A stretch of DNA of 64,000 nucleotides from Parabacteroides merdae ATCC 43184 (GTDB taxonomy: Bacteria; Bacteroidota; Bacteroidia; Bacteroidales; Tannerellaceae), in NCBI RefSeq assembly GCF_025151215.1, contig NZ_CP102286.1, forward strand, positions 248,001 through 312,000, written 5' to 3'. Position numbers and translations under genes: made by a program. The notes under the pieces are model-generated. The model searched no databases, was not told where the DNA came from, and saw nothing but the letters and a program-made list of their open reading frames with translations. Positions 21,501 through 30,874 of this stretch are shown here, piece by piece (position 1 is the first letter of the stretch; each line of letters starts with the position of its first letter).

Positions 21501-21695
21501 CAATTCGGTTATACACTTCCGAAGAATGTGATCAAATCGGTTGGAATTGAAAACGTACGTTTCTACTACTCTGTAGAAAACCTGTTTACTATCCATAATA
21601 TGCTTGTCAATGTGGATCCGGAAATCGGAGATGAACGCGGTTCCAGTTTCCCGTTAACTCAGACACATGCTTTTGGTGTGAATGTGACATTCTGA
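18576..21695 (+). CDS. SusC/RagA-family TonB-dependent transporter (SusC2)
   Basis: A 1039-residue outer-membrane glycan transporter paired with SusD2. Signal peptide MLKIARPVSFLLLSAALCSS to AANE, then the carboxypeptidase-D-like domain, TonB-box-like EEVVVVGYGTQKKVNMTGAV, plug with ALQGTMPGVQV, and a barrel ending FGVNVTF. The frame is open to 18510, but the Met at 18576 begins a sequence shared with SusC1, so that start is chosen. After the first 130 residues the two transporters diverge clearly, implying different ligands. Confidence 0.94.
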   Translation: MLKIARPVSFLLLSAALCSSGTVFAANETATPKVGISQQQKSLKGTVNDVLGPVAGASVVVKGTTNGTVTDMDGNFVLEVNNGDVLQISFIGYVTQEIKYTGQATLTVNLMEDTQKLEEVVVVGYGTQKKVNMTGAVAQIDSKALENRPVQNVSTALQGTMPGVQVTSGGGRPGQDGGTIRVRGVGTLNTADPYILVDGIETGTMNSVDPNDIESISVLKDAASAAIYGSKASNGVILITTKRGKTGKPRISYNGYVGFQKPTEMIDRISSYDYARLYSQSMIDEGLNPRFNETDIENFRNGTSPNTDWYDEAYRTGVQHSHNVSVSGGTENAKYMGSVGYLGQTGILPNADRQQFNARTNLDLKLNSRLTVRLNLAYIKNDYSDPISSYASGISETGDPNSAASSDQIIRQLNRIAPWIVGRAEDGTYGTIGDGNPLAWLDVNQTVDRKNQNFSGTLSADYKIIDGLVATVTGSYVNNQQHYRAFQKYIQYNPNKETEPNRLEERFTGWHRANFDALLNFDRQFGEHGLKAMAGWHTEKYDYTYNQQFRKNFPTNDLTDIAAGDAATQKNNGYTRELAMISWFGRINYDYAGKYLLEGNIRSDASSRFADGNRWGYFPSFSAAWRISEEGFMENTKDWLNNLKIRGSWGLLGNQDALTDYYPWMNTYNLDASYPLGGALQSGYYQKAYKLSSISWEKSRTWGLGFDATVNNKINVTFDYYDRRTTGIIMDVPVPAEFGLDAYKDNVGEMSNRGVEVILSYNNKWGDWSFGATGNFSYNKNELLDLGLSPDAGGVTADPNNGNKVRKIGEALNTYRVYKADGFFESDEAAQAWMDKYSTQAGYPFGTKKFKGGDLIYQDANGDGKMTADDRVLAGSSDPKFTFGLNLNAAYKGFDLSMLFTGAAGVHRLINQEVTGYFGGDDSHPATVWLDAWTPENKDATMPRVAYDVTSPSLSSNVVSTFWLQNSSYLRMKNLQFGYTLPKNVIKSVGIENVRFYYSVENLFTIHNMLVNVDPEIGDERGSSFPLTQTHAFGVNVTF

Positions 21696-21734
21696 TAAGA
21701 ACGATTGTTTAAGATTAAAATTAAAGAATAAAAT

Positions 21735-23357
21735 ATGAAACGTGTATTAGTATATATGCTGGCCGGGATGGCATTGGTCGGGACTTCCTGTTCGGACTTT
21801 TTGGATACGATTCCCCATGACGCACTGTCTCCCAGCACAACTTGGCAAACAGAAAAGGATGCTGAAAAGTTTTTGATTGGTTGTTATGACGGTTGGGCTG
21901 ATGAAACGGGTATTCTGTATTGGGATTGTGCTTCCGATTTCGGTTTCAATTTCCATGTCCATGAAAATTATCGGAATATCGGAAATGGTAGTATGACTGC
22001 CAGCAACGCAGTTGCAGATTATTATAAATTTGGAATGATCCGTCGTTGTAACGATTTCTTGACCAATATCCAAAATATTGAATTTGCGGATGCAAAGAAG
22101 AAAGACAATATGATTGGTCAGGTGAAAACGATCCGGGCTTATACTTATTTCAATATGAACTGGCAGTATGGCGGTGTACCTATTATCGATTCTTATGAAA
22201 CAGCTGAAGAAGCACAAGTTCCCCGCAATACGGAAGAAGAGGTGAAAAAGTATATCTACGACGAGTTGGATGCTGCTATCCCGATGTTAGATGATGCTCC
22301 TGCCGCAAGTGGTTATATTGCCAAAGGTACGGCTTTGGCTATCAAGATGCGTTCAGCCCTTTATTATGCCGACTATCAGCGTGCGAAAGAGGCTGCAAAA
22401 GCTATTATGGATTTAGGACAGTATGAACTGGATCCGAGCTTTGAAAATATATTTATGGTGAGCGGACAGAATTCGAAAGAAATCATAGCTGCTGTGCAAC
22501 ATGATGAAAATCTGTATTCAAATTGGATGATCGCCACGATGTATAACAATTCGGATGCAGGTTGGTCTTCTATGGTTCCATCCAAAAATCTGATTGATGC
22601 GTATGAAATGAGTAATGGTTTGACAAAAGAAGAGGCTGGTAGTGGTTACGATCCTGTTCATCCTTTTGCAAATCGTGACCCGCGTATGGCAATGACGGTT
22701 CTTTATCCGGGTATGGATTGGGTTAATTATAAGGGAGAAGAAACGATCATTAACACATTGGATAAGGAGGTGAATGGTAAAACGAATCCGGATCATCCGG
22801 GTACGGCCAACAACTCTTCGAAGACGGGTTTGACTTGGGCTAAATATTTGGCTCCGATGTCTCAATATGGAGATGTTTGGTCTTCGAATGCGCAGACGAT
22901 CATTTTCCGGTATGCAGAAGTATTATTGACATATGTGGAAGCTGAGAACGAATTGAACGGCCCGTCTGCTGAAATATACGATATGTTGGATCAGATTCGT
23001 ACGCGTGTAGGTATGCCGAAAGTAGATCAGAGTAAATATGGTACTAAAGAAACATTGCGTGAATTGATTCGTCGCGAACGTTCTATCGAGTTAGCTGGTG
23101 AAGGCCTTCGTCGTGCCGATATTCTTCGTTGGAAAGATGCAAGTGGCAAGATGGTTGCTGAAACGGTATTGAATGCTCCTTTGGAAAGCTTCACCGGAAC
23201 GATCAATTATGATGAAAAAGATCCGTACAAACGTGCAGTCATAAGTGGTGTCGAATTAGTTGAAAACCGTTCGTTCGCTCCTCATAACCGGTATTTACCG
23301 ATCAAGCAGGATGCACTTGATAAAAACAAGCTATTGAAACAGAATGACGGTTATTAA
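21735..23357 (+). CDS. SusD/RagB-family outer-membrane lipoprotein (SusD2)
   Basis: A 540-residue partner of SusC2, lipoprotein signal ending VGTSCSDF (Cys about residue 19), with N-terminal PHDALSPSTTWQTEKDAEKF. The conserved C-terminal block includes IIFRYAEVLLTYVEAENEL (about 390-408) and LIRRERSIELAGEGLRRADI. It starts 40 bp after SusC2. A hairpin after its stop may reduce expression of the enzyme genes that follow. Confidence 0.93.
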   Translation: MKRVLVYMLAGMALVGTSCSDFLDTIPHDALSPSTTWQTEKDAEKFLIGCYDGWADETGILYWDCASDFGFNFHVHENYRNIGNGSMTASNAVADYYKFGMIRRCNDFLTNIQNIEFADAKKKDNMIGQVKTIRAYTYFNMNWQYGGVPIIDSYETAEEAQVPRNTEEEVKKYIYDELDAAIPMLDDAPAASGYIAKGTALAIKMRSALYYADYQRAKEAAKAIMDLGQYELDPSFENIFMVSGQNSKEIIAAVQHDENLYSNWMIATMYNNSDAGWSSMVPSKNLIDAYEMSNGLTKEEAGSGYDPVHPFANRDPRMAMTVLYPGMDWVNYKGEETIINTLDKEVNGKTNPDHPGTANNSSKTGLTWAKYLAPMSQYGDVWSSNAQTIIFRYAEVLLTYVEAENELNGPSAEIYDMLDQIRTRVGMPKVDQSKYGTKETLRELIRRERSIELAGEGLRRADILRWKDASGKMVAETVLNAPLESFTGTINYDEKDPYKRAVISGVELVENRSFAPHNRYLPIKQDALDKNKLLKQNDGY

Positions 23358-23387
23358 TAAGAACTGATATATTTATCATGTTTTAAG

Positions 23388-23424
23388 AGGGATATATTGG
23401 ATCATTTCCAATATATCCCTTTCC
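23388..23424 (+). terminator. Intra-operon hairpin after SusD2
   Basis: AGGGATATATTGGA (23388-23401) pairs perfectly with 23407-23420, 14 bp around a 5-base loop, followed by TTCC. It lies between SusD2 and the GH2 gene and probably attenuates or processes the operon transcript, as known for sus-type operons where susCD transcripts dominate. Confidence 0.7.
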
Positions 23425-23450
23425 TTTGTACAGAAAAACACTAACATAGC

Positions 23451-26363
23451 ATGAAGCATTATCGAATTTTCTCTTTTATCTTGTTGTTCATTTGTGCTGC
23501 ATTCGGACAAAGTTGCAGTATCTCCTCTTCCGGCCGGGAAGTCCTGGACATGAATACCGACTGGGCTTTTTATCGGGGGGATGTGGTGGAAGGGAGCCGG
23601 ACGGATCTGGATGATTCAGGATGGATACCTGTCGCACTACCCCATATCATGCAACTGGAAATGAAACATTGCGGCGGGAACTCCATTTATGACGGGATCG
23701 GTTGGTATCGCCGTTATTTCAAACTGCCTGCGAAGTATAAGGATAAACGGATTGTCGTCTCTTTTGAAGGAGTGATGACGAATTGCGATGTTTATCTGAA
23801 CGGCCAAAAAGTGACGGAGCATCATGGTGGTTATATGGGATTTGTCGCAGACCTTACGGACCGTATCGATTGGAACGGTAATAATGTGCTGGCTGTCCGG
23901 GTCTCTGCCGAGCCGGACCCGCTGACACCTCCGGGAAAGCCGCAGGACAAAATGGATTTCTATTATTATAGTGGGATTTATCGGGATGTCCGGATGGTGA
24001 TTACGGACAAAGTATATATCACCGACCCGTTGCAGGAAGATATTGTTGCCGGTGGAGGTCAGTTTGTGACGTATCCCGAAGTGACAAAAGACAAGGCGAG
24101 GGCACATCTTGCGACTCATGTCCGGAATTTGACGGATAAAGATCAGACATTGTCTGTTTTCTCGCAACTGGTCGATTCGGCTGGCCACGTTATTGCTGAG
24201 GCTGAAACACCGGTCACCTTGCACAAGCAATCGGACAGAACGGTGGAGCAGGACCTCTTTGTTAACCAGCCTGCTTTATGGCATCCTTATACGCCTAATC
24301 TCTATACCTTGCGTACGCAATTATTATCGGAAGATAAAGTGCTCGACGAAACCACCCGGAAAATCGGTATTCGTACGATCCGGTACACGGCCGAGGAAGG
24401 ATTCTTTATCAATGGTGAAAAACTGTATATGCGCGGAGCCAACCGTCACCAGGCTTTTGCCAATGTTGGGGATGCGGCTTCCAACTCAATGCAGGTACGG
24501 GATGTGATCGACCTGAAACGGGGTGGTTATAATGCGGTTCGCGCCGCCCATTATCCGAATGATCCGGCTTTCTTGGAGGCGTGTGACCGGTATGGGCTGT
24601 TAGTGGTGGAGTGTATTCCCGGATGGCAGTTCTATAATCCGGATTCAATCTTTATTGAACGTTTGTATGAAATCGGACGCCAGATGATCCGCCGTGACCG
24701 GAATCATCCTTCTGTTGTCCTTTGGGAAACGGCTTTGAACGAATCCCGTTATCCGGTCTCTTTGGCAAAAGAGATTTTCGAACTGTCTCATGCCGAATAT
24801 CCGGGCGATCAGATGTACACGGCAGGTGATTACTTCGGGCATGCGGAAATGGAGCCCTATTATGATGTCTTTTATAAACAGGTTTCCAAATTCCCGAAAG
24901 ACGGGGATGTGATGAGTAATTATCCGGAAGATTTTATAGTAGTCAAGCCGTTGTTTACCCGCGAATGGGGAGATGGCGTGGGCGAAAAGCCACGTGTCAG
25001 CTTGAAAGAAAGCGAGGAAGAACAGATGCGCCAGTGCCGCAGCCGTATCGAGCAGTTGAATGGTAAAGGCTATTTTGACTGGTGCATGCTGGATGCCAAT
25101 CCACATATGGGTGGACATTTCGTTTGGAGCTACAATGACTATGCACGGGGCAGCCAGGATGAAACGATGTATAGCGGTGTGGTGGATATCAACCGGTATC
25201 CGAAATTCAGCTACTTCATGTTGCAGAGTATGAGGGACAAAGCAGTTTCACAACCCGGATTGTATGAAGGGCCGATGGTCTTTATCGCTTCCTATAATGC
25301 TTCGGGAGATTTCGCCTCGTCTACAACAGATATAACGGTTTTTTCCAACTGCGACGAAGTCCGTCTTTATCGTAATGAGAAGTTGATCGGAACTCAGACA
25401 CGGGAAGAACGGACACCTCTGTTTCGTTCGATTGTCGAGAAAGGCGGCAGTCCAATGTTCGTCTTTAATGCCGGGGAATATGAAACTGGAACGTTAAAGG
25501 CGGAAGCGCTGGTTGACGGAAAGATTGTGGCAACCCACAGTGTGAGCACTCCGGGAAAAGCCGATCGTCTGGTTGTGGACATTAAGACGGATGGCATTGT
25601 TCCTGTTGCCGACGGCTCGGATATGATTCCTGTCTACTTTAAGGTCTGTGACAAGAACGGTTCTTTGATCTACAACTCTGGACAGGAAATCCGGATTCTG
25701 GTGTCTGGTGAAGGAGTGCTGGTCGGAGATACGATCAGCCGTATCGGTATCAATCCTCAGAAGGTGGAAGGTGGCGTTGGTTTCGCATTTGTCCGCACGA
25801 CGAAGAAAGCCGGTAAGATTACGGTGAAAGCGACAGCAGAGGGTTTGTTCGCCGGTGAAGCGGAAATCAGCACGAAGCCGTTTGAAGGGAAGTCTCTGCC
25901 TGATGGAAAACATGCTCTGTTTACGGGGAAAGAGGAAGACAATGTTGTGGTAAAACCTTCTTCCTGGCAGAAGCGTATCTTGGAGAAACCTCGCCTGAAA
26001 ATCGCGTCGGTTCAGGTTGGAAGCAGCCAGGACGGGTATCCTGCTTCCAATATAATCGACAATGACGATCATACTTGGTGGATTGCCGGAGAAGACCGGT
26101 TGCCACAGGTAGTCACTTTGATGCTGGACCGTCCGACATACGTGGCTGCCAGCCGTATCCTTTTCCAGAAAGACAGTTCTTCCTATAAGCATAAGGTAGA
26201 GACTTCTGAGGATGGCGAACGGTGGGAACTCTTGTATGAGCGTGAATGTACGGGCTGGGAATTTAAGCCGATGACGGTTGACCGGGAAGTGAAATATCTC
26301 CGCTTGACAATCGAGAATGTTTCCGAAGGGCGTGCCGGCCTGGGGGAAATCTCGCTCTATTAA
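23451..26363 (+). CDS. GH2-family glycoside hydrolase lipoprotein with C-terminal F5/8 (CBM32-like) domain
   Basis: A 970-residue lipoprotein (lipobox FGQSC, Cys about residue 23). Order: jelly-roll sugar-binding domain (about 40-180), Ig-like domain (about 195-300), TIM barrel (about 305-600), Ig-like/DUF4982 region (about 620-830), and discoidin-like domain (about 845-970, YPASNIIDNDDHTWWI). The likely acid/base is E431 (ETALNES) and the nucleophile E505 (TREWGDG). It probably removes terminal beta-galactose or a related sugar at the surface or in the periplasm. It follows SusD2 in the same direction. Confidence 0.88.
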   Translation: MKHYRIFSFILLFICAAFGQSCSISSSGREVLDMNTDWAFYRGDVVEGSRTDLDDSGWIPVALPHIMQLEMKHCGGNSIYDGIGWYRRYFKLPAKYKDKRIVVSFEGVMTNCDVYLNGQKVTEHHGGYMGFVADLTDRIDWNGNNVLAVRVSAEPDPLTPPGKPQDKMDFYYYSGIYRDVRMVITDKVYITDPLQEDIVAGGGQFVTYPEVTKDKARAHLATHVRNLTDKDQTLSVFSQLVDSAGHVIAEAETPVTLHKQSDRTVEQDLFVNQPALWHPYTPNLYTLRTQLLSEDKVLDETTRKIGIRTIRYTAEEGFFINGEKLYMRGANRHQAFANVGDAASNSMQVRDVIDLKRGGYNAVRAAHYPNDPAFLEACDRYGLLVVECIPGWQFYNPDSIFIERLYEIGRQMIRRDRNHPSVVLWETALNESRYPVSLAKEIFELSHAEYPGDQMYTAGDYFGHAEMEPYYDVFYKQVSKFPKDGDVMSNYPEDFIVVKPLFTREWGDGVGEKPRVSLKESEEEQMRQCRSRIEQLNGKGYFDWCMLDANPHMGGHFVWSYNDYARGSQDETMYSGVVDINRYPKFSYFMLQSMRDKAVSQPGLYEGPMVFIASYNASGDFASSTTDITVFSNCDEVRLYRNEKLIGTQTREERTPLFRSIVEKGGSPMFVFNAGEYETGTLKAEALVDGKIVATHSVSTPGKADRLVVDIKTDGIVPVADGSDMIPVYFKVCDKNGSLIYNSGQEIRILVSGEGVLVGDTISRIGINPQKVEGGVGFAFVRTTKKAGKITVKATAEGLFAGEAEISTKPFEGKSLPDGKHALFTGKEEDNVVVKPSSWQKRILEKPRLKIASVQVGSSQDGYPASNIIDNDDHTWWIAGEDRLPQVVTLMLDRPTYVAASRILFQKDSSSYKHKVETSEDGERWELLYERECTGWEFKPMTVDREVKYLRLTIENVSEGRAGLGEISLY

Positions 26364-26401
26364 TATATTATATAATGTATAACGCGTCTAATCTGAATAG
26401 C

Positions 26402-27442
26402 ATGAAAAGAATAGTATATATGTTGGCAGTCCTGTTCTACGGGACAAGCCTTTTTGCACAAGACAAGCCGTTCGACATTGAGCATGCGCCGGCTCCTTTG
26501 TTCCGTTGTCCTATCTATGACGGCCCTACCGACCCGACGCTCGAATGGAACACGGAGCGGCAGGAATGGTGGATGTTCTACACGCAACGCCGTGCCAATG
26601 TCCCTAACTTGCAGGAAGTGGCCTGTGTATATGGCAGTAAAGTCGGGATCGCGGCAACCAAGAACAACGGTAAAAACTGGTATTATGTCGGGACAGCGAA
26701 CCTGCCGGAACCCATGCAAGGACAGAGCACTTTCTGGGCTCCCGATGTGTTCAAGCATAAGGACACTTATTACATGATCGTGACCTTTATCCCCGGTATT
26801 CATCCTTTCTGGGGAGGTGATGCCCGGCTTGTCTTTTACAAAAGCAAGGATCTGATGAACTGGGATCTGGTGGAGGAAATAGAAGGTACACATGGTTGTA
26901 TCGACGCTTCGGCGTTTCAGATGCCGGACGGAACATGGAAGATGTGGTACAAGACCCCCGATTCCAAGACGAATACGGGTGTGAGCAAGGATTTGACGAC
27001 TTGGAAGGTAACCGGCAAATGTGAGATTGACGATGTCCCGCATGAGGGGCCGATCGTCTTTTATTGGAAAAATAAATACTGGAACATCATCGACGAATGT
27101 AATCTGGGATATGTCGGCTTGCACTGTTACGAATCGGACGATGCGACTAACTGGACCTATAATTCGACAATCCTGAACAAACCGGGCCTCCGTCCGGACG
27201 ATTTCGACCAGGGAAGGCATTGCGATGTCGTTGTGATCGGAGACCGTGCTTTTATTTTCTATTTCACCCATCCGGGACGGACGTATAAAATGGACGGTAT
27301 GGAAGTGGAAGAAAATACTTGGAACTATCATCGTGCCTCTATCCAGATAGCCGAATTGGAATATGTGGATGGAAAGATTGTTTGCGACCGGGATAAGTAT
27401 GCAAAGAAAGTCCCGTCACCTATCGAGCGGAAGAAGAAGTAA
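26402..27442 (+). CDS. Exported five-bladed beta-propeller glycosidase (GH43/GH117-like)
   Basis: A 346-residue exported protein: signal peptide to LFAQ (about residue 20), then repeated blade motifs. DGPTDPTLEWN (about 42-52, likely catalytic-base Asp) comes first, then STFWAPDVFKHKDTYYM, GCIDASAFQMPDGTWKMWY and VPHEGPIVFYWKNKYW (likely acid Glu). The architecture is that of five-bladed families such as GH43, GH117 or GH130; the exact family cannot be fixed by eye. The start at 26402 is chosen because MKRIVYMLAVLFYG is a clean signal peptide; the upstream Met (26375) is not. The neighbouring GH2 and sulfatase suggest a sulfated, galactose-rich glycan. Confidence 0.75.
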   Translation: MKRIVYMLAVLFYGTSLFAQDKPFDIEHAPAPLFRCPIYDGPTDPTLEWNTERQEWWMFYTQRRANVPNLQEVACVYGSKVGIAATKNNGKNWYYVGTANLPEPMQGQSTFWAPDVFKHKDTYYMIVTFIPGIHPFWGGDARLVFYKSKDLMNWDLVEEIEGTHGCIDASAFQMPDGTWKMWYKTPDSKTNTGVSKDLTTWKVTGKCEIDDVPHEGPIVFYWKNKYWNIIDECNLGYVGLHCYESDDATNWTYNSTILNKPGLRPDDFDQGRHCDVVVIGDRAFIFYFTHPGRTYKMDGMEVEENTWNYHRASIQIAELEYVDGKIVCDRDKYAKKVPSPIERKKK

Positions 27443-27456
27443 ACGGGAATAAAAAG

Positions 27457-28851
27457 ATGTATAAAATGAAAATAGATCGTTTGTTTGTTGTTTCTTTAGG
27501 GGCAATCACCGGATTGGCTTCTTGCTCGTCCGGACAGGATGAAGAGGCGCAAAGACCGAATATCCTGATCCTGCTTGCGGATGATGCCGGATATGCGGAT
27601 TTTGGATTTATGGGGGCGACGGATATCCAGACACCTAACATCGACCGCCTGGCAGCCGAAGGGTGTATCTTTACGGATGCTCATGTGGCGGCGACGGTGA
27701 GCAGCCCTTCGCGATCCATGATGCTGACGGGCCGCTACGGACAACGCTACGGATATGAATGTAACCTGGATAAGCCGGGAGATGGCCTTCCTGACGATGA
27801 AGAATTGCTTCCGGCTTTGTTGAAACGGTATGACTACCGTACGGGCTGTATCGGAAAATGGCATTTGGGCTCCGAACCCTCCCAGCGTCCGAATGCGAAA
27901 GGCTTCGATACGTTCTACGGGCTTTTGGCCGGCCATCGTTCTTATTTCTATGATCCTGAAACCAGTGATAAGGATGGCAACCTGCAACAATACCAGTACA
28001 ACGGGCGGAAACTGTCTTTCGACGGTTACTTCACCGATGAACTGGCTTCTAAGGCACAGCAGTTTGTTACGGAGAGCGAGCAGCCCTTTATGCTGTATAT
28101 GTCCTTTACCGCTCCCCATTCTCCCAATGAAGCGACGGAAGAAGATTTGGCGCGTTTCGAAGGACAGCCCCGCCAGAAGTATGCGGCTATGATGTATGCG
28201 CTGGATCGTGGTGTCGGCAAGATTGTGGACGAACTGAAAGCGGCGGGCAAGTTCGACAATACGATTATATTCTTTTTGAGCGACAATGGCGGTTCCACGA
28301 CCAACCAGTCCTCCAACCTTCCGTTGAAAGGCTTCAAGGGAAATAAGTTCGAAGGCGGACAACGGGTTCCGTTCTTTGTCGTTTGGGGCGATCGTTTCAA
28401 GCGGGACCAACGTTTCACCGGGCTGACTTCTTCGCTGGACATTTTTGCCACAGTGGTGGATGCGTTGGACATTCCGGAAGAAGGATTGCACAAGCCGATC
28501 GACGGTGTCTCCCTGTTACCGTATCTTTCCGGGGAAAAAAGCGGTAATCCGCATGAAGCCTTATTCTGGCGTAAGATGGATACACGGGCCATCCGTTCCG
28601 GTTCGTACAAGTTGATCATTACTCGTGGTGTCGATTCCGTCCTGTATAATATGGATCAGGACGTGGAAGAGATGCACGATCTTTTATCTTCCGAGCCGGA
28701 GAAGGCACGGGAACTCATGGAGCAGTTGAGCGAATGGGAGCAGGCCTGTTGCAAAGATCCCCTTTGGATAGAAGAGGGTTGGGCCGAAATCACAAACGGC
28801 CTGCATGAACGTTTGATGAAAAACGAGATAAGGACGGCACAGGATCTTTGA
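27457..28851 (+). CDS. Sulfatase, Ser-type S1 family, lipoprotein
   Basis: A 464-residue sulfate-ester hydrolase removing sulfate from a carbohydrate. Lipobox GLASC (Cys about residue 23), metal-binding LLADDAGYADFG (39-50), and the formylglycine motif S82-S-P-S-R. Because position 82 is Ser rather than Cys, activation would need an anaerobic radical-SAM maturase (anSME), not encoded here. Further metal ligands lie in FFLSDNGG (about 272-279), with GKWHLG near 130-135. A Met at 27466 is an alternative start. Last gene of the right-hand glycan operon, ended by a terminator. Confidence 0.92.
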   Translation: MYKMKIDRLFVVSLGAITGLASCSSGQDEEAQRPNILILLADDAGYADFGFMGATDIQTPNIDRLAAEGCIFTDAHVAATVSSPSRSMMLTGRYGQRYGYECNLDKPGDGLPDDEELLPALLKRYDYRTGCIGKWHLGSEPSQRPNAKGFDTFYGLLAGHRSYFYDPETSDKDGNLQQYQYNGRKLSFDGYFTDELASKAQQFVTESEQPFMLYMSFTAPHSPNEATEEDLARFEGQPRQKYAAMMYALDRGVGKIVDELKAAGKFDNTIIFFLSDNGGSTTNQSSNLPLKGFKGNKFEGGQRVPFFVVWGDRFKRDQRFTGLTSSLDIFATVVDALDIPEEGLHKPIDGVSLLPYLSGEKSGNPHEALFWRKMDTRAIRSGSYKLIITRGVDSVLYNMDQDVEEMHDLLSSEPEKARELMEQLSEWEQACCKDPLWIEEGWAEITNGLHERLMKNEIRTAQDL

Positions 28852-28857
28852 TAAAAA

Positions 28858-28887
28858 AGCCTCGGCATAAAGTCGAGGCTTTTTTTA
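28858..28887 (+). terminator. Terminator of the right-hand glycan operon
   Basis: AGCCTCG (28858-28864) pairs with CGAGGCT (28874-28880), then seven T residues. Confidence 0.88.
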
Positions 28888-28898
28888 TGGATAAATTG

Positions 28899-28906
28899 TA
28901 TCTTTG
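28899..28906 (+). promoter_or_regulatory. -7 box for the ABC-F gene
   Basis: TATCTTTG, 21 bp before the ATG; -33 box not clear because it overlaps the preceding terminator T run. Confidence 0.6.
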
Positions 28907-28927
28907 CAGCCATAAAAGAGAAAAAAT

Positions 28928-30874
28928 ATGATTTCTGTTGAAGGACTTACAGTTGAGTTTGGCGGGTTTACGCTTTTTGATGATGTTTCGTTTGTGGTAA
29001 ATAAGAAGGATCGTATCGCACTGGTGGGAAAGAACGGTGCGGGAAAATCGACGATGCTGAAAATATTTGCCGGCTTGCAGTCTCCTACCTCCGGGACGGT
29101 CAGCGTACCGAAGGAGACGACGATCGGTTATCTTCCCCAGCAGATGAAGCTGGCGGATACACAGACGGTACGCGAAGAGGCGGAACATGCCTTCGAGCAT
29201 ATCCATGAGATGGAAAAGGAGATAGAACGGCTGAACCAACAACTGGCCGAACGGACAGATTATGAAACGGAATCGTATCAGAACCTCATAGACCGTGTCA
29301 CGCATCTGACGGAACATTTCCAGATGATGGGCGGCAACAATTACCATGCCGAGTTGGAACGGACGTTGATCGGCTTGGGATTTAGCCGTGAGGATTTCGA
29401 CCGGCCGACCTCCGAGTTCAGCGGGGGATGGCGCATGCGTATCGAGCTTGCCAAGCTCCTGCTCCGCAAGCCGGATGTCCTGCTGCTGGACGAGCCGACC
29501 AACCATTTGGATATAGAGTCCATCCAATGGCTTGAAAACTTCATTGCGACACGTGCCAATGCGGTGATCCTTGTTTCACATGACCGGGCGTTTATCGATA
29601 ATACGACTTTCCGGACGATAGAGATAGAGCTTGGGAAGATTTATGACTATAAGGTAAAATACTCCGAATATGTGGAATTGCGTAAAGAGCGCCGCGAACA
29701 ACAACTTCGTGCCTTTGAAAACCAGCAGAAGAAATTGGCCGATACGGAAGCTTTCATCGAGCGTTTCCGCTATAAAGCGACCAAGTCCGTGCAGGTGCAA
29801 TCCCGTATCAAACAATTGGAAAAGGTTGAACGCATAGAGGTGGACGAAGTGGATACGGCTATGTTGAGCCTGAAATTCCCTCCGGCTCCCCGTTCCGGTT
29901 CCTATCCGGTGATTGCGGAAGATGTGGCCAAGCGCTATGGCGACCATCTGATTTTCGAGCATGCCACTTTCACTATTAGCCGCGGAGACAAAGTCGCTTT
30001 TGTCGGCAAGAACGGTGAAGGTAAGTCCACGCTGGTTAAATGCATAATGGGAGAGATCACCGATTTTACAGGAAAGCTTCAGTTGGGGCATAATGTGAAG
30101 ATCGGCTATTTTGCACAGAACCAGGCACAGTTGCTGGATGAGAATATGACCGTTTTCGATACGGTGGATTACGTGGCACAGGGGGACATCCGTCTGAAGA
30201 TACGGGACATATTGGGGGCTTTCATGTTCGGTGGAGAAGCGTCGGACAAGAAAGTGAAGGTATTGTCTGGTGGAGAAAAGACCCGTCTGGCCATGATCCG
30301 TCTGTTGTTGGAACCGGTGAACCTGTTGATCCTCGACGAACCGACCAACCATTTGGACATGCGTTCGAAAGATGTGCTGAAAGATGCTTTGAAAGAGTTT
30401 GACGGTACGGTTATCGTCGTCTCGCACGACCGTGAATTCCTGGATGGACTGGTAGACAAGGTTTATGAATTCGGAAATAAACGGGTGATCGAACATTTGG
30501 GAGGTATTTATGATTTCCTGGAACATAAGAAGATGGATAGTTTGTGCGAATTGGAACGTTCCACCCAAACGACAACCTCTATGGAAGGAAACGCTTCGGA
30601 GCCGACCCGAAACAAGCTCTCTTATGAAGCCCGCAAGGAACAAAGCAAGGCAATCAAGAAGGTTGAAAAAGCGATAGCCGAATCCGAAAAGAAAATAACG
30701 GAACTCGAAAACTCCATTGCTGCTATCGAGGCCAAGCTCGCCACTCCCGAAGGGGCGGCGGATGTTTCCTTATATACCGAATATTCCGAATTGAAGAAGA
30801 AACTTTCCGACACGATGGATCTCTGGACGGAACAGACCCTCGAACTGGAAGAACTGAATGCAGCCAATAGTTAG
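28928..30874 (+). CDS. ABC-F family ATPase
   Basis: A 648-residue soluble protein with two ABC domains and no membrane segments, typical of ABC-F factors that act on the ribosome. First Walker A GKNGAGKST (about 35-43), signature SGGWRMR, Walker [12 protein letters not shown]. The linker (about 230-310) is charged and helical. Second Walker A GKNGEGKST, signature SGGEKTR, Walker B LILDEPTNHLD. A C-terminal coiled coil (about 560-645) is rich in Glu/Lys. Its overall form is that of YdiF/Uup-type housekeeping ABC-F proteins; resistance activity cannot be inferred. Confidence 0.9.
   Translation: MISVEGLTVEFGGFTLFDDVSFVVNKKDRIALVGKNGAGKSTMLKIFAGLQSPTSGTVSVPKETTIGYLPQQMKLADTQTVREEAEHAFEHIHEMEKEIERLNQQLAERTDYETESYQNLIDRVTHLTEHFQMMGGNNYHAELERTLIGLGFSREDFDRPTSEFSGGWRMRIELAKLLLRKPDVLLLDEPTNHLDIESIQWLENFIATRANAVILVSHDRAFIDNTTFRTIEIELGKIYDYKVKYSEYVELRKERREQQLRAFENQQKKLADTEAFIERFRYKATKSVQVQSRIKQLEKVERIEVDEVDTAMLSLKFPPAPRSGSYPVIAEDVAKRYGDHLIFEHATFTISRGDKVAFVGKNGEGKSTLVKCIMGEITDFTGKLQLGHNVKIGYFAQNQAQLLDENMTVFDTVDYVAQGDIRLKIRDILGAFMFGGEASDKKVKVLSGGEKTRLAMIRLLLEPVNLLILDEPTNHLDMRSKDVLKDALKEFDGTVIVVSHDREFLDGLVDKVYEFGNKRVIEHLGGIYDFLEHKKMDSLCELERSTQTTTSMEGNASEPTRNKLSYEARKEQSKAIKKVEKAIAESEKKITELENSIAAIEAKLATPEGAADVSLYTEYSELKKKLSDTMDLWTEQTLELEELNAANS

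Noticed and set aside
26360..27331. 323-codon minus-strand frame opposite the propeller glycosidase
   Set aside because: Antisense shadow; the plus-strand frame has signal peptide and blade motifs.
29576..30643. 355-codon minus-strand frame opposite the ABC-F gene
   Set aside because: Antisense to both ABC domains; residue composition (His, Gln, Phe rich) is typical of a reversed high-GC-third-position gene.
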